DNA of 64,000 nt, taken from Carettochelys insculpta. Lineage: Eukaryota; Chordata; Testudines; Carettochelyidae. The stretch covers positions 124,470,001 to 124,534,000 of the forward strand of contig NC_134137.1 of NCBI RefSeq assembly GCF_033958435.1. Direction: 5' to 3'. Every line of letters starts with the position of its first letter. Position 1 is the first letter of the stretch. Under the pieces are notes generated by a model that was not told where the DNA came from, made no database searches, and worked only from the letters and a program-made list of their open reading frames with translations. The position numbers were made by a program, and so were the translations under genes. Below, in pieces: positions 24,081 to 35,169 of the stretch.

Positions 24081-24406
24081 CAGTGGCATGCCAAGTGGGA
24101 GCACGAAATTTCACAAGGGGGGCACAGCACGCCTGGCTGCTGGGTCTCAGGCTCATACATCTAATTAAAAATATTGAAGTATGTTACTGTTTTTATGTAT
24201 GTCTATTCACATTTATACAATGATTAATAAGGTTTTTATATTCTACACACTTATTTTCTTACAAATGCTGAAAGGGCTATTTTTTTTTTCCATATAAACA
24301 CAGAAATGTCCATTGGTTTGGATTACATTAGACAGGTGGGTGTGGGGAAGGCTTCTAATTGCAAGGATGAAAAGTGGGCCCAATGCGAAAAGTTTGTTCA
24401 CTTCTG
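24081..24406. mobile_element. hAT-type MITE
   Basis: Left end CAGTGGCATGCCAAGTGGG; right end, read inward, CAGAAGTGAACAAACTTTTC. It is flanked by CTCTAGGG (24073-24080) and CTCTGGTG (24407-24414), six of eight identical. The interior is non-coding. Less clear than the hAT copies at 12926 and 43908. Confidence 0.5.
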
Positions 24407-24414
24407 CTCTGGTG

Positions 24415-26783
24415 AGATGTGCCCTGTGAGCCAGCACTGGAGAACATACATGTTGCACTTAGACCTCAGATTGCTGTCAGCTGGTGGGGGGGGCCGAGGT
24501 GGGGGCAGGCGAGGCTGAGTACCCTTTGCTCTTTGGGCAGTGACTCTCCATCCCTCCCTCTTCTTTGGCAGGTAGTTTGAACTATCCAGGGGAGGTTGAG
24601 CTCCATGCCCTGGCCTGACTGTGCCTCTCAGGACCTATACAGGCAAATGCAGGAGGCTGTCCTACTTGGCTGCTGCTCTGTGTGCAGAACAGCTGTCAAT
24701 GGCAGGAGGTACTGCCAATCCAAAATGGCATTTGTGCCACTGGCAGGAAATGAAAGAAGCCAGACTGCACTGGATCCCCTATCATTCTCCCTGGACTGGA
24801 GTTCGATATCACCACCAGCGATCCCTGTAAGCTGTTGACTTGTGCAGCCACTCACGAGAGATTCATATGGTGCCCAGCTGATTAGCAGAGTGCCCACAGC
24901 CAGGCTTTTGTTTCTATTGGTGGTGCACGTTCATATACGCCTCAGTGCACGTGAACTTATTCTGCATATGAATGGAAAAATCCACAAATGGATGGAAAAG
25001 ATTAGAGAGAACGCTGATCACCACCACCACCTCCTCCTCTCTGCCACATCCCTAGTGCACAATGCCTCCTTAAACCCATCCTGGCCCCACTACACTCTGG
25101 AGATAGGAAGCAGCTGATTTTTCACCAGCCAGTAGCAGCCTAGAGGCATTAGCTGCTTTTCGGCACTGAGCAAGTGGAAATACACGAAACACAGACACAG
25201 GCAATTTCTGAGCAAAGCAAAGCGAACAATGGCAACATTCCTCATTTGATGGTTGATATTCTGGTGTGAACCTTAGAAGAAACCTAGGCAAGGCACAACC
25301 CCACATCCTCTCCCCAGCCCTACAATATCTATGTTTCCCTGGAATTATGAAGGTATTCAGCCTTCTGATCCTTCTATCAGAGGATATAAGAACCATCATC
25401 AATCTTGCTACCTTCACAATACATAAAGGAATATTTTTCATCTACCAGTTACCTAGGGCTATAGGAAAGACAAGCAGATCCTGGGCTATTTTGATTTATT
25501 TTAAACATTTTAGGAAGTGCTTAGATGCTGTAGTAATAGGTTCCAACTATAATTATCAACCAACCTAGTTTTTTTCTTAGTAAAAAGAAAAACAAAAATT
25601 TATATCACAAAATCTTAATTGCTCTCAAATCGTGCACAAACCATTTATACACACACTGATAGGAGAAAAAAAAAAGCCCTCACAACTGAATCTGGAAAAT
25701 CAGACAACAAAACTTCACAGTACCACATTTAGTTAACATAAAAATATTTCAGGTTCATAAAGAAGGGCCGTTATGAACCTCCAGCTACTCAGCCCCCTTC
25801 ATTAAACCTCACTCAGAACCCCTTATCCAGGGCATGTCTGCAGAAGCCTCCAGTCTGGAGTTTACCAAATACTATCATAAATCCCAGGTGATTTTGCAAG
25901 ATAGTAGTTTATTGCAGGAGCCTGCGTGTGTGTGGCGGTGGGGGGAAGAGGGTGTTTGAGGGAAAGGAGTTACAGCTTTCCATTAAAACCACACAATAGT
26001 ATTCTATTGTTCTGTGTGCAGTTATCTGTGTCAAATGATGCGACCTTCAAATACACTTACCTCCCCAGAGTTGGATTTAATTTTTACATTATTAGTGATA
26101 CTGCTGTGACAATTTCTTGCAGGGGGCATTTTAAGATGCCAATACTTAATGTGACCTAATTTAAAATATATAACACTAAGATCTGCATTTCCTATTTATT
26201 CAATAAGCACTCAGCTGTTTTGGAAAATAAGCATTCTAAAATAACTCTGACTTTATGAAAAAGGATATTCCTACTTTTTAATTTTGAGTTTTTCACATTT
26301 ATTATATGCCAAATAGCCTCTGATTCACACATTTATATTTAAATTGAATTACAAAGTGTGAATAATCAGTGTTCTACAGAAACCACTTGGTATTACATAA
26401 ATTTAGGTTTTAAGTGCACTGACACTAGATAACTGGTCTTAGGGCCTGTTTATGCTAGAAAAATAATTTGTAGTTGAAAAGCTGTCATGGACAATTCACA
26501 CTAAACAGCCTGTAAACTGAAGTGAGCCTGGAAACATTTTGATTACTATATAGAGAAAGGGTTTAAGAAGATCTGGATGAGAAAAGTATATGGAGATTCT
26601 TTGCTGTATCTGAAGGTTCTTCATGGTATTTGAATAGCCCCTATCTACATTCCAGTACCTGTGCTCCTTCCCCTCTGCTTCACATCCAGTTGGCTTGCTG
26701 TAGAAAAAAAAAGAACTGGAGAGGCTTTGACCTGCACCATCTTTTATGCTCTCGGCTCTGAAGACTTTACAGAATCTGGAGCA

Positions 26784-26785
<2 letters not shown>
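24415..26785. other. Intron, nothing recognised
   Basis: There is a G-rich patch at 24480-24515; the rest is AT-rich. An open frame at 25070-25441 (minus) has no family resemblance. Confidence 0.35.

Positions 26786-26849
<64 letters not shown>
26786..26849. repeat. (GT)32 microsatellite
   Basis: A perfect GT dinucleotide run of about 64 bases, followed by an ACGTACACGTACAC transition. Such runs can form Z-DNA and vary in length between individuals. Confidence 0.95.
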
Positions 26850-26852
<3 letters not shown>

Positions 26853-26918
26853 TACACGTACACTCAAGTGTGAAATATAGAAATGGAACACACATCTCAA
26901 AAAATCTCCAGTTAAAAT

Positions 26919-26990
26919 AAGTAACCATTTCGCCTTCAAGAGATGGTCCCTGTGTGAATTCCACATGTTGGTGACTTGCAGTGTTCAGAT
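26919..26990 (+). repeat. DIRS internal/terminal repeat relic
   Basis: 'AAGTAACCATTTCGCCTTCA' continuing 'AGAGATGGTCCCTGTGTG' and 'AATTCCACATGTTGGTGAC' lines up with the internal complementary region of the young DIRS copy at 52161-52217 (GAGTAACC, then TTCTTCGAGTGTCCCCGTGG, then CTCCACAATAGGTGAC). The match is short, so this is tentative. Confidence 0.4.
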
Positions 26991-27023
26991 GGGAGGAAGG
27001 TGCAAGAGCTGGCAGCAGAGATG

Positions 27024-27095
27024 CCCTCCCCTGAACTATGCAACTTGGGGGGGCCTACTGAGGAGGGCCTGGCACAAAGCGATATCAGGAGCCAG
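27024..27095 (+). repeat. Direct repeat of the sequence before CR1 at 27798
   Basis: 'CCCTCCCCTGAACTATGCAA' and 'GGAGGGCCTGGCACAAAGC' recur at 27798-27873 with a few changes. The second copy lies just ahead of the CR1 ORF1 remains, so this could be an isolated piece of a CR1 5' untranslated region. Confidence 0.45.
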
Positions 27096-28282
27096 CTTGT
27101 CATATTTCCATTCCTATAGCTGCATCTGCAGTCACTGTTTGGACTACAGCACAGCAAGGCTCAATTGTGTGAACACAACTCCTAGTTGCTCCTCTGCAAA
27201 TGTCTGGCAGTGGAAGGTCAAATAGAGATGCTATGGAGACAGCTTAGGCTTGTATGCACTCAGATTAATACCATGAGGAGGGGAAATTTTTGTCATTTTG
27301 TAGCATGTTCAGATGCATTCTGAAACTCACTTAAAAATCCTGTGGGAGGATACGGTTTATCCACATGATCTTTCTGCTCTGAAAATAGTCTCAGAAATTT
27401 TCTAATGGGTTTTGCTTTTTGCAGGTAGAACATCTGACAACGAGAAAGTGAAATGTCTTATCTCGGGAAGAAGAATGGAGTTTTGGAAAAAATATAGGTA
27501 AAAATATTATCTGACAATTGTGGCAAGAAATCTGATGTGACTAAGGGAAACATTCTCTTTGACAGAAAAAAAAATTTAGAATTGTTTTATATAACACTAA
27601 ACAGGAAATGAAAGAGGACACAATGCCAAATCATGGCACACAGGGGCAAGAAAGATGTAGAAGCAGCACTGATCCACACTACCTTTTAGGCCCTCTGCTG
27701 GGAACATGAGGGGAGCTAGGGAGCATGTACAAGGTAAGGGACACTGGACTCTGACACACAGCCCCTCTTGCTTTCACCACCCTCCTTCCCTGAAGCCCCC
27801 TCCCCTGAGCTATGCAACCTGGGGGGCTACTGAGTACTGGGGAGGGCCTGGCACAGAGCAACAGCAGGTGTCAGCTCCTCCCCCCCACTCACTGTTGCAG
27901 CAGGAGCCATGGCAAGTGGAATGCTCCACTCCACTGCCATCTCCCAGCTAGGTAACACTGCTTCACTGGCAGGAGAATGTGGAGCAAACCCTCCCACTCC
28001 CCTCTGATCCCCCAAGTGACACTGCTTGGGGGAGCAGAGCAGGCTGGGGCTAGGACACTCCACTTCCTACCTCTGCAGTGAAGGAGAGTGACAGGAGAAG
28101 AAAACCAATTCAGTTTGCTCCAATTCCAGTGGAGGTAAGCAAACGCTTTCAGCCTCGCTGTACAGTGGGGATAGCTGGGGCAGATACCTCACAGGAAATG
28201 GCTTAGAAGACCCCACAGATTGTAAGGCATGGGATGCACAGTCCCAGGGAGGGGGTTCTATAACCACTACCCCAACAGAGGA

Positions 28283-28790
28283 AAACAGATGGTGGCGGTT
28301 GGGGATTCCCTCCTAAAAAGGACGAGTCATCCAAGTTTGCTCTTGCCAGGAGCTAGACTCCAGGATGTTACAGTCTCTTCCAAAAATCATGAAACCTAGA
28401 GACTCTTACCCCTTCCTACTTCTCCATTTAGGAACTAATGATACAGCCAAGAGCGACCTCGATGAGCTCACTATGGATTACGTAAACCTAGGAAGAAAGA
28501 TCAAGGAATACGAAGCACAAGTGGCTCTCTTGTCCATCCTGCCTGTGAAAGGAAGGGATACAAGTAAGGATCGTCAAATTGCTGAGGTAAATGCGTGGTT
28601 GCATGGGTGGTGTCGCAGAGAAGGATTTGGTTTCCTTGACCATGGGATTTTGTTTCATAAAGAAAGATCGCTAGGAAGAGATGGGATCCACCTAACAAAA
28701 GAGAGGAAAGAGCATCTTTGTAGGCGGGCTTGCAAAACTAGTGAGGAGGGCTTTAAACTAGGTTCATCGGAGGGCAGCGACAAGCCCTGA
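28283..28790 (+). pseudogene. CR1 ORF1 with SGNH hydrolase domain
   Basis: CR1 ORF1 proteins carry a GDSL/SGNH-type esterase domain. The blocks visible here are KQMVAVGDSLLKRT with the GDS nucleophile block near 28300, LLLHLGTNDTAK with the GTND block near 28420-28450, and LGRDGIHLTKERKEHL with the D-x-x-H block near 28675-28710. The three blocks are in the correct order and spacing. A frameshift and a stop separate the first block from the rest; the open piece begins at the ATG at 28365 and runs 141 codons. In CR1 this protein binds RNA and membranes and is thought to be needed for retrotransposition. Non-functional here. Confidence 0.75.
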
Positions 28791-28929
28791 GGTAAGTGGG
28801 GAAGGAGTAGGGAACAACAAAATAGGATTCCTGGGTGAAGAAGAGAAAGTGGGCCAATCAGCTACTTCTCTAAGGTGCTTGGACACAAATACAAAAAGCC
28901 TGGGAAACAAGCAAGAAGAATTACAGACC

Positions 28930-31450
28930 CTGGCACAGCTAAACACATACGAGGTGGTTGGAACAACAAAGACTTAGTGGGATGATTCCCATAACTGGTG
29001 CACTGTCATGGAAGGACATAAACTGTTTAGGAAGAACAAGCAGGGGAGAAAAGGAGGAGTTGCACTTTATGTGATGGAGCAGTATGATTGCTCAGATCTC
29101 CAACGTAAAGAGGGAGAAAAGCAGTTGAGTGTCCTGGGGTTAAGCTTAGAGGCGGAAGCAACAGAGGTGATATGTTTGGTGTCTGCTATAGACCGCCAGA
29201 CAAGGAGATAAGGATTTCTTCAGAAATCTAAGAGAAGCTTCCAAATCACAGGCCTGGTTCTCATGGGAGACTTTAATCATCCAGACATTTGTTTTGAGAC
29301 CAATCCAGCAGCACACAGACAATCCAGAATTTTCTGGAGAATGTTGGGGATAACTTCCTGGTACAGGTGTTGAAGGAACCAGCCAGGGAGCATCGTGCAG
29401 CTTGACCTGCTGCTCACAAACAAAGAACTAGTAGGAGAAACAGAAGTGGGAGGGAACCTGGGCTGCAGCGACCACGAGATGGTAGATTTTAGGATCTTGA
29501 GAAAAGGAAGAAAGATGAGCAGTAAAATACAAACCCTTGATTTCAGAAAAGCAGACTTTGACCCTCTGAAGCTGCGTCTACACGTGCACGCTACTTCGAA
29601 GTAGCGGCGCCAACTTCGAAATACTGCCCGTTACGGCTACACGTGTTGGGCGCTATTTTGAAGTTGAAATCGACATTAGGCGGCGAGACGTCGAAGTCGC
29701 TAACCCCATGAGGGGATGGGAATAGTGCCCTACTTCGAAGTTGAACGTCGAAGTAGGGCACGTGTAGACGATCTGTGTCCCGCAACATTGAAATAGCAGG
29801 GTCCGCCATGGCGGCCATCAGCTGAGGGGTTGAGAGACGCTTTCTCTCCAGCCCCTGCGGGGCTCTATGGTCATCGTGTGCAGCAGCCCTTAGCCCAGGG
29901 CTTTCTGGCTGCTGCTGCGGCAGCTGGGGATCCATGCTGCATGCACAGGGTCTGCAACCAGTTGTCGGCTCTGTGGATCTTGTGTTGTTTAGTGCAACTG
30001 TGTCTGGGAGGGGCCCTTTAAGGGAGCGGCTTGCTGTTGAGTCCGCCCTGTGACCCTGTCTGCAGCTGTTCCTAGCACCCTTATTTCGATGTGTGCTACT
30101 TTGGCGTGTAGACGTTCCCTCGCAGCACCTATTTCGATGTGGTGCTGCCCAACATCGAAGTTGAACGTTGACGTTGCCAGCCCTGGAGGACGTGTAGACG
30201 CTATTCATCGAAATAGTCTATTTCGATGTAGCATGCACGTGTAGACGTAGCCTGAGAGAACTGATGGGCAGGAAGTATTGGGCAATGAAGATGAAGAGAG
30301 AGTTCAAGAGAACTGGGAATATTTTGAAGAAATCTTACTGAAAGCACAGGAAAAGCCATCCTGCTACAAAGTAAGAAATGCAAATAGGGTAGGCAACCAG
30401 CTTAGCTTAACAGGGAAAATCCCTCGTCAGCTTAAACTCAAAAAGGATGCATATAAGAAATGGAAACATGGACAGTTGACTAAGGGGGTGTATAAATATA
30501 TGGCTGGAGAATGCCGGGCAGTACTAAGTGAAGCAAAAGCACAACTGGAACTGCAGCTGACAAGGGATGTGAAGGGTAACAAGAAGGGTTTCTACAGGCA
30601 TGTTAACAATAAGAGGGTTATCAGGGAAGGTGTGGGGCTGTTACTGCCTGAGAGAGGTAACCTAGTGAGAGATGATGTAAGAAAAGCTGAAGTACTCAAT
30701 GCTTTTTTTACCTCAGTCTTCACAGGCAAGGACAGCTCCCACACTATGGTGGTAGACAGGACAGTATGGGGAAGTGGAGGGCAGCCATCAGTGGGAAAGG
30801 AACGAGTTAAGAGCTACCCAGAAAAACTAGAGGTACACAAATCCATGGGTCTGGATTTCATGCACTTAACGGTACTAAGCTAACTGGCAGATGTCATTGC
30901 CGAGTCCTTTGTCGTTATCTTTGAAGACTCTTGGAGATTGGGAGAGATCCCGGAAGATTGGAAAATGGCAAATGTTGTGCCCATCTTTAAAAAAAGAAAA
31001 GAAGGACAACCCAGGGAACTATAGACCAGTCAGCCTTACCTCAGTCCCTGGGAAAATAATGGAGGGGATCCTCAAGGAATCCATTCTGGAGCACTTGGAA
31101 GAGGGGAGCAGTCAAAGAGCAGTCAAAATGGATTCACCATGTGTAAGTTGCGCCTGACCAATCTGATTAGCTTCTATGATGCGCTAACAAGCTCTGTGGA
31201 CACGGGGAAGTCAGTGGATGTGACATACCTTGACGTCAGCAAAGCTTTTGATACAGTCTCCCACAATATTCTTGCCCATAAGTTAAGGAAGTACGGACTG
31301 GATCCATGGACTATAAGACGGATAGAAAAACTGCTTGACAGTTGGGCCCAACAGGTAGTGATCAATGGCTCAATATCTGGATGGCAGTTGGTTTCTAGTG
31401 GAGTGGCCCAAGACTCTGGGGCCAGAGTTTTTCAACGTCTTTATTAATGA
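28930..31450 (+). pseudogene. CR1 ORF2 endonuclease and reverse transcriptase
   Basis: The APE-type endonuclease is seen as WDDSHNW, KGGVALYVMEQ, CYRPPDKE, MGDFNHPDICFE (GDFN core) and [10 protein letters not shown], the catalytic SDH block. After the MITE insertion the linker region continues at 30256, and the RT follows: IPEDWKMANVVPIFKK, PGNYRPVSLTSVPGKIME, YLDVSKAFDTVSHNIL (the first catalytic aspartate block), SSGVAQDSG, FINDLNEGM and, in another frame, KFADDT at about 31475-31495. The enzyme would nick target DNA and copy the element RNA. Multiple frameshifts and stops, plus a deletion right after FADD, abolish it. Confidence 0.8.
29570..30252 (+). mobile_element. 683-bp Harbinger-type MITE inside CR1
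   Basis: Inverted ends AGCTGCGTCTACACGTGCA and, inward from the right, GGCTACGTCTACACGTGCA. The duplicated triplet is TGA (29567-29569, 30253-30255). CR1 ORF2 text runs directly from one side to the other once the MITE and one TGA are set aside, which fixes the boundaries. The interior matches both ends of the 2.5-kb Myb element at 7022 (for example CCAGCCCCTGCGGGGCTCTA on the left and GGGAGGGGCCCTTTAA on the right). No coding frame. Opposite orientation to the 37139 copy. Confidence 0.88.
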
Positions 31451-31987
31451 CCTGAATGAGGGGATGGATTGCACCTCAGCAAATTTGCAGATGACACTTG
31501 ACACAGCTCAAGAAAGATGGAGAAATTAGAGAGGGTCCAGAAAAGAGCGACAAGAATGATTAAAGGTCTAGAGAATGTGACTTATGAAGAAAGGCTGAAA
31601 GAATTGAGCTTGTTCAGTTAGGAAAAGAGAAGATTGAGGGGAGGCATGATAGCGGTTTTCAGGTATCTAAAAGGGTGCCATTAGGAGGAGGGAGAAAACG
31701 TGTTCTTTTTGGCCTTTGAGGATAGAACAAGAGGCAATGGGCTTAAACTGCAGCAAGGGAGGTTTAGGTTGGACATTAGGAAAAAGTTCCTAACTATCAG
31801 GGTGGTCAAACAGTGGAATAAATTGCCAAGGGAGGTTGTGGAATCTCCATCACTGGAGATATTTAAGAACAGGTTAGATAGATGTCTATCAGGGATGGTT
31901 TAGACAGTACTTGACCCTGACATTGGGGCAGGGAGCTGGACTCAATGGCCTCTTGAGGTCCCTTCCAGTCCTAGTATTCTATGATTC

Positions 31988-32190
31988 TAAGCTAGGGTGA
32001 GAGAGATACTTTGGAGGGTGCAGATAGGATCCAGAGTGACCTGGATAAATGGGGGGTACTGGGCCAAAAGAAATCAGGTGCACACTATGATACGGCTGGG
32101 AGGTGGCAGCAGAGTGGAGCAGGCTTTGCTTGCCTTGGTGCCTGCCATTATGGTGAATGCAGAGAGCTCTGACATTAGTTAGCATAACAC
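31988..32190 (+). repeat. Second CR1 fragment
   Basis: 'GGATCCAGAGTGACCTGGAT' and 'GGGCCAAAAGAAATC' encode the CR1 block after FADD (DRIQSDLDKW, WAKRN). This is just the segment missing from the larger CR1 that ends at 31987. It may be a separate truncated copy or a rearranged piece. It breaks off after about 90 bases of clear CR1 sequence. Confidence 0.6.
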
Positions 32191-32193
32191 AAC

Positions 32194-33192
32194 CTAATGA
32201 GGCATTTTCCCTTCATTAATTACTCTATAATATGGCTGTTCATCTGCTTTCAGGGGGTTGTCCCAGGTGCAGAGACAGGGCTGCGAGGGGAACGGAAATC
32301 AAAGAGCACCTGGGAGGGAGGCGCAAAGCCAGGTAGCTGCCCGCGAATGCAGAAGCGGGGGCCAGTGCAAGAGGCAGACAGGGCAGAGCAGGTCACAGGG
32401 AGGCAGCCTGGCCTGAGCACAGCCTAGGTTAAGTAGGGAGGGGGCAGTGCCAGGGGTTGGCCGCGCAGGAAGCTAGGCAGGCACAGGGGGCCCCAGGCTA
32501 GCGAGGAACGATGCCTCACTCATGAGGGGCTGGGCGGTAGAGAGGCCCCACCAGCAGCGGCCAGGGCAGCGGCGGCAGCAGGCAAGGCAGGTGCTAAATG
32601 GGACAGAATGCCACAGGCGGCGAGCGGCACCCGAGGCACAGGTGGGGGGGAAAGGGGACAGGGAGTGGCAGCAGCGGGGCCGGGATGGGCTGTGCGTCCA
32701 GCATCCACATCTCACAGATCGGCGTGATCTACTGCCAGGACTCGGACGAGTCTACCTTCCCACACTAGACCACCATCCTCTCGCAGGGTGCCGCCACCCC
32801 CTGCATGGCTTCTTCATCAAGACAGACGCGGCCGACTCCATCCCCTCGATGCTTGCCTACCAGAGCCTCCAGGAGCGCAGGGAGCCTGCAGCCACCGGCC
32901 AGGGCGGGGTGTGTCGCTGCTGCAGCGCCAAGCTGGGGACCCAGACCAGCCACAGTAGTGTCGAGGTAAAGGCGAGGGCGGCAGCTCCGCGGATGGTCGC
33001 TGTCCCCTCCTCTCCTGGCTCCAGAAAACCTCTGAGCAGTGCTGCAGAGATGCGCCAAGCAGGGAGCAGCTGCAGGCGGCCACTGCCTGGAGCTGTGGCC
33101 TTTCTCCCGCTGCAGGGTGGCTGCGTCCCGCTGAGGCGCGCAAAATGCAAATCAGTCCTCATAAATGAGGAGAAATGCCTCATAAGCCGAAG
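32194..33192. mobile_element. Candidate element carrying PDE8B exon 1
   Basis: An ATGAGGCATTT 11-mer with looser matches around it at 32198 returns inverted near 33174-33184 (left CTAATGAGGCATTTTCCCTT; right, read inward, TTATGAGGCATTTCTCCTCA). Between them lies GC-rich sequence including a decayed PDE8B first exon with its flanks. This geometry would fit gene-fragment capture by a DNA transposon, but the inverted repeats are short and no target duplication is clear. Confidence 0.35.
32685..32965 (+). pseudogene. PDE8B: PDE8B exon 1 pseudogene
   Basis: From the ATG at 32685 the reading [20 protein letters not shown] is nearly the PDE8B N-terminus (cAMP-specific phosphodiesterase 8B) as I recall it. 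Codon 28 is TAG (32766-32768) where the family has glutamine, a one-base change. About nine codons later the frame shifts near 32795, and the homology resumes in another frame as PLHGFFIKTDAADSIP, then CCSAKLGTQTSHSSVE. After the last matching codon comes GTAAAG (32966-32971), in keeping with an exon-intron boundary preserved from genomic DNA. The catalytic PDE domain is absent. The copy therefore came from a genomic segment, not from a spliced mRNA, and it is dead. Its position inside an unrelated gene's intron is notable. Confidence 0.8.
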
Positions 33193-33259
33193 CAGGGGTA
33201 CTACAAGGAGTTTCATTTAAAGTCGAATTCTCATAACCTGAATGGGCGTATCTCGGTGT

Positions 33260-34960
33260 ATGACTATGTCTCAAGATGCCCCAAAAAATAAAAAGTGGGG
33301 AAGATGATGTTATGAAGATTGGAGAACTACTGAAATATCACAAGAGTGCAGAACAAAAAACACTGAGCAATAGATAGGAAGGAATTTTTAAAGACAGATG
33401 GTTTTATAAACACCAAATTACTCACATTGGGTAACATTTCAGGAGGAACTGCAGCTGGCTTTGCTAAAGATTCTGCACTCCACTGGGTATTACCATCTTT
33501 TAGGCCTTTGTGCATAAATAATGGAGGAGAAAAGGACACAATCATTTTTTCAAAAAGCATCTTTTCAAGTAATCTGCAAGACTTGGAGGAACTACATGGG
33601 AGTAAGAGTTAATCTGCAGTGAAGAAAAGTTCTCATAGGAAGACCAAGCCTTTGTCCCTGCTTGGGAAAAGCCCCAGCAGAACAATCAATGAACATCAAT
33701 CAATATGTGGATACTTCTCCCGAGCTATAAATAAGGACACGATTTTGGTTTTGGCTGCCAAACTTCCATTGCTCCCATCTACTTAATTCTTCTGAACAGG
33801 CAATATATAGAAATTTATAGAAATGAAATTATGCAGAATGAAGTGGGGAGTACAATTTGCATAAAATGCCTCCTACACAAGACAAAGCTGGAAGGTTTAA
33901 TATTAGACTTACCAGACTTTGTATAACACATTAACGAAATGGCCACCCAAAAAAAAAATAAGGAAGGGAACATGAAAATAGAAGAAAACGTCTATACATT
34001 GAGTCATGCCAAAGAAAACAAAAAATTAAAGGGAAACTTTAAAGTGTTACCTGTATGTTACACTGATGTGACATGCTCTGTGGAAGACAAATCTCAAAAG
34101 ATGTACTGCTATTTATAGACTGATGTCACCTACAGTAATTCTGTCAGTTCAAATGGAGAGCAATGTTTATTTTATTTAATCTTTAAATGAAAATCTAAAA
34201 TAATGAGAAGCTACTTCCTAGACTGACAATATTGAAGACTGCATATGGTAAATTTTATGGGATGTTAAAGATCCTCTCTCTTCCTGGCTAAGATTTCACC
34301 TAAACTTTAGCAATCTCAATATGTTAAATAATTAAGACAATCTGGTTCTAATTTGTTTTTCCTTGTATTTTACTTCTCCAGATCAAATATCACTTGTTTC
34401 TGGTCCCTGAATTAAACTTTTAGAAATATTTGTATATTTACCAGTTTTAGAAATAAAGAACATGTTTCTCAAATATCGGAATTTAACCTTGAGCTTACAC
34501 AAAAAGACAAAACTTAGAATTGATGTACTACGCTACATTTAAATGCTAATCCCTTGGAACACTATTAGCCACTTTTAAAGGGACTTCACTTCATACTGTA
34601 AATGAAAATGCTGAAAATAAAACTGAACTCTTGACATTCTGTTCCTCAATAGAAAAATCATATATTATGTTCAGTTTTTGTGTTCTAAGTAGAAAAGATG
34701 CAGGTATTTTAGAATTTGATTAGAAAGATAAAGTGAGCATCACCGAAAAGAAAAAAAATATTCTGCACTCTTTTCTTCAAATAAATGGACTGGATTAGTG
34801 GGATTAAGTGATCTTTATTAATCTTGCTGTTCTGGGTAAATAAATATTCCATAAAACAATGAATTCCAGAACACTACAGCACCCTACAGATGATCTGTGG
34901 AAATCAGCTTTCACACAAATTTTATCATTTTTGGTTCACCCATTGGCTGGTTTGCTTTTA
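33260..34960. other. Intron, nothing recognised
   Basis: AT-rich sequence with no repeat I can name. 33195-33260 (GAATTCTCATAACCTGAATG and on) resembles the end of another dispersed element. Confidence 0.35.
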
Positions 34961-34961
34961 A

Positions 34962-35108
34962 ATCCATTACCACCCCCAATTTTACAGATCGAAACTGAGG
35001 CAGAGCAGCTAAGTGAATTGCTCCAGTCACACATGGTCTTTGGTGGACCAGGAGACTAAACGCAGATCTTCCATACCCTAAGCCAGTGCCTTAATCACTG
35101 AATCATCC
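34962..35108 (+). repeat. MIR SINE relic
   Basis: 'CCAATTTTACAGATCGAAAC', 'TGAGGCAGAGCAGCTAAGTG' and 'CCAGTGCCTTAATCACT' follow MIR core order closely. Old shared amniote repeat. Confidence 0.82.
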
Positions 35109-35169
35109 ACATTCCTGTTTGAACTCATAACTTTCACTATCCTAGGCAAAGATCTTAACTTTACATCAG

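Larger units (their letters stand above)
27690..31987 (+). mobile_element. CR1 LINE, long copy with ORF1 and ORF2
   Basis: The copy runs from a GC-rich leader (27690-28120, possibly the CR1 5' UTR), through ORF1 (SGNH hydrolase) and ORF2 (endonuclease and RT), to a clean CR1 3' end, 'CCTTCCAGTCCTAGTATTCT' plus ATGATTCT at 31987. A 683-bp MITE splits ORF2 at 29570-30252, and an internal deletion removed most of the sequence between the FADD box (about 31475) and the late RT region (about 31520). Both ORFs contain stops and frameshifts, so it cannot move by itself. It is the youngest-looking CR1 in the window. Orientation is opposite to NCK2. Confidence 0.8.

Noticed and set aside
25070..25441. 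123-codon minus-strand frame
   Set aside because: No recognisable domain and no repeat protein match; length is within chance for this window.
26496..26966. 156-codon frame with poly-Thr-His
   Set aside because: Open only because of the (GT)32 microsatellite.
29591..30208. 205-codon minus-strand frame
   Set aside because: It lies wholly within the 683-bp MITE and is repeated in part at 37183-37622; a by-product of GC-rich repeat sequence.
32522..33220. 232-codon frame over the PDE8B copy as a host gene
   Set aside because: Only part of it (from about 32797) matches PDE8B; the rest is 5' flank and intron read through. The true start frame is broken by TAG.
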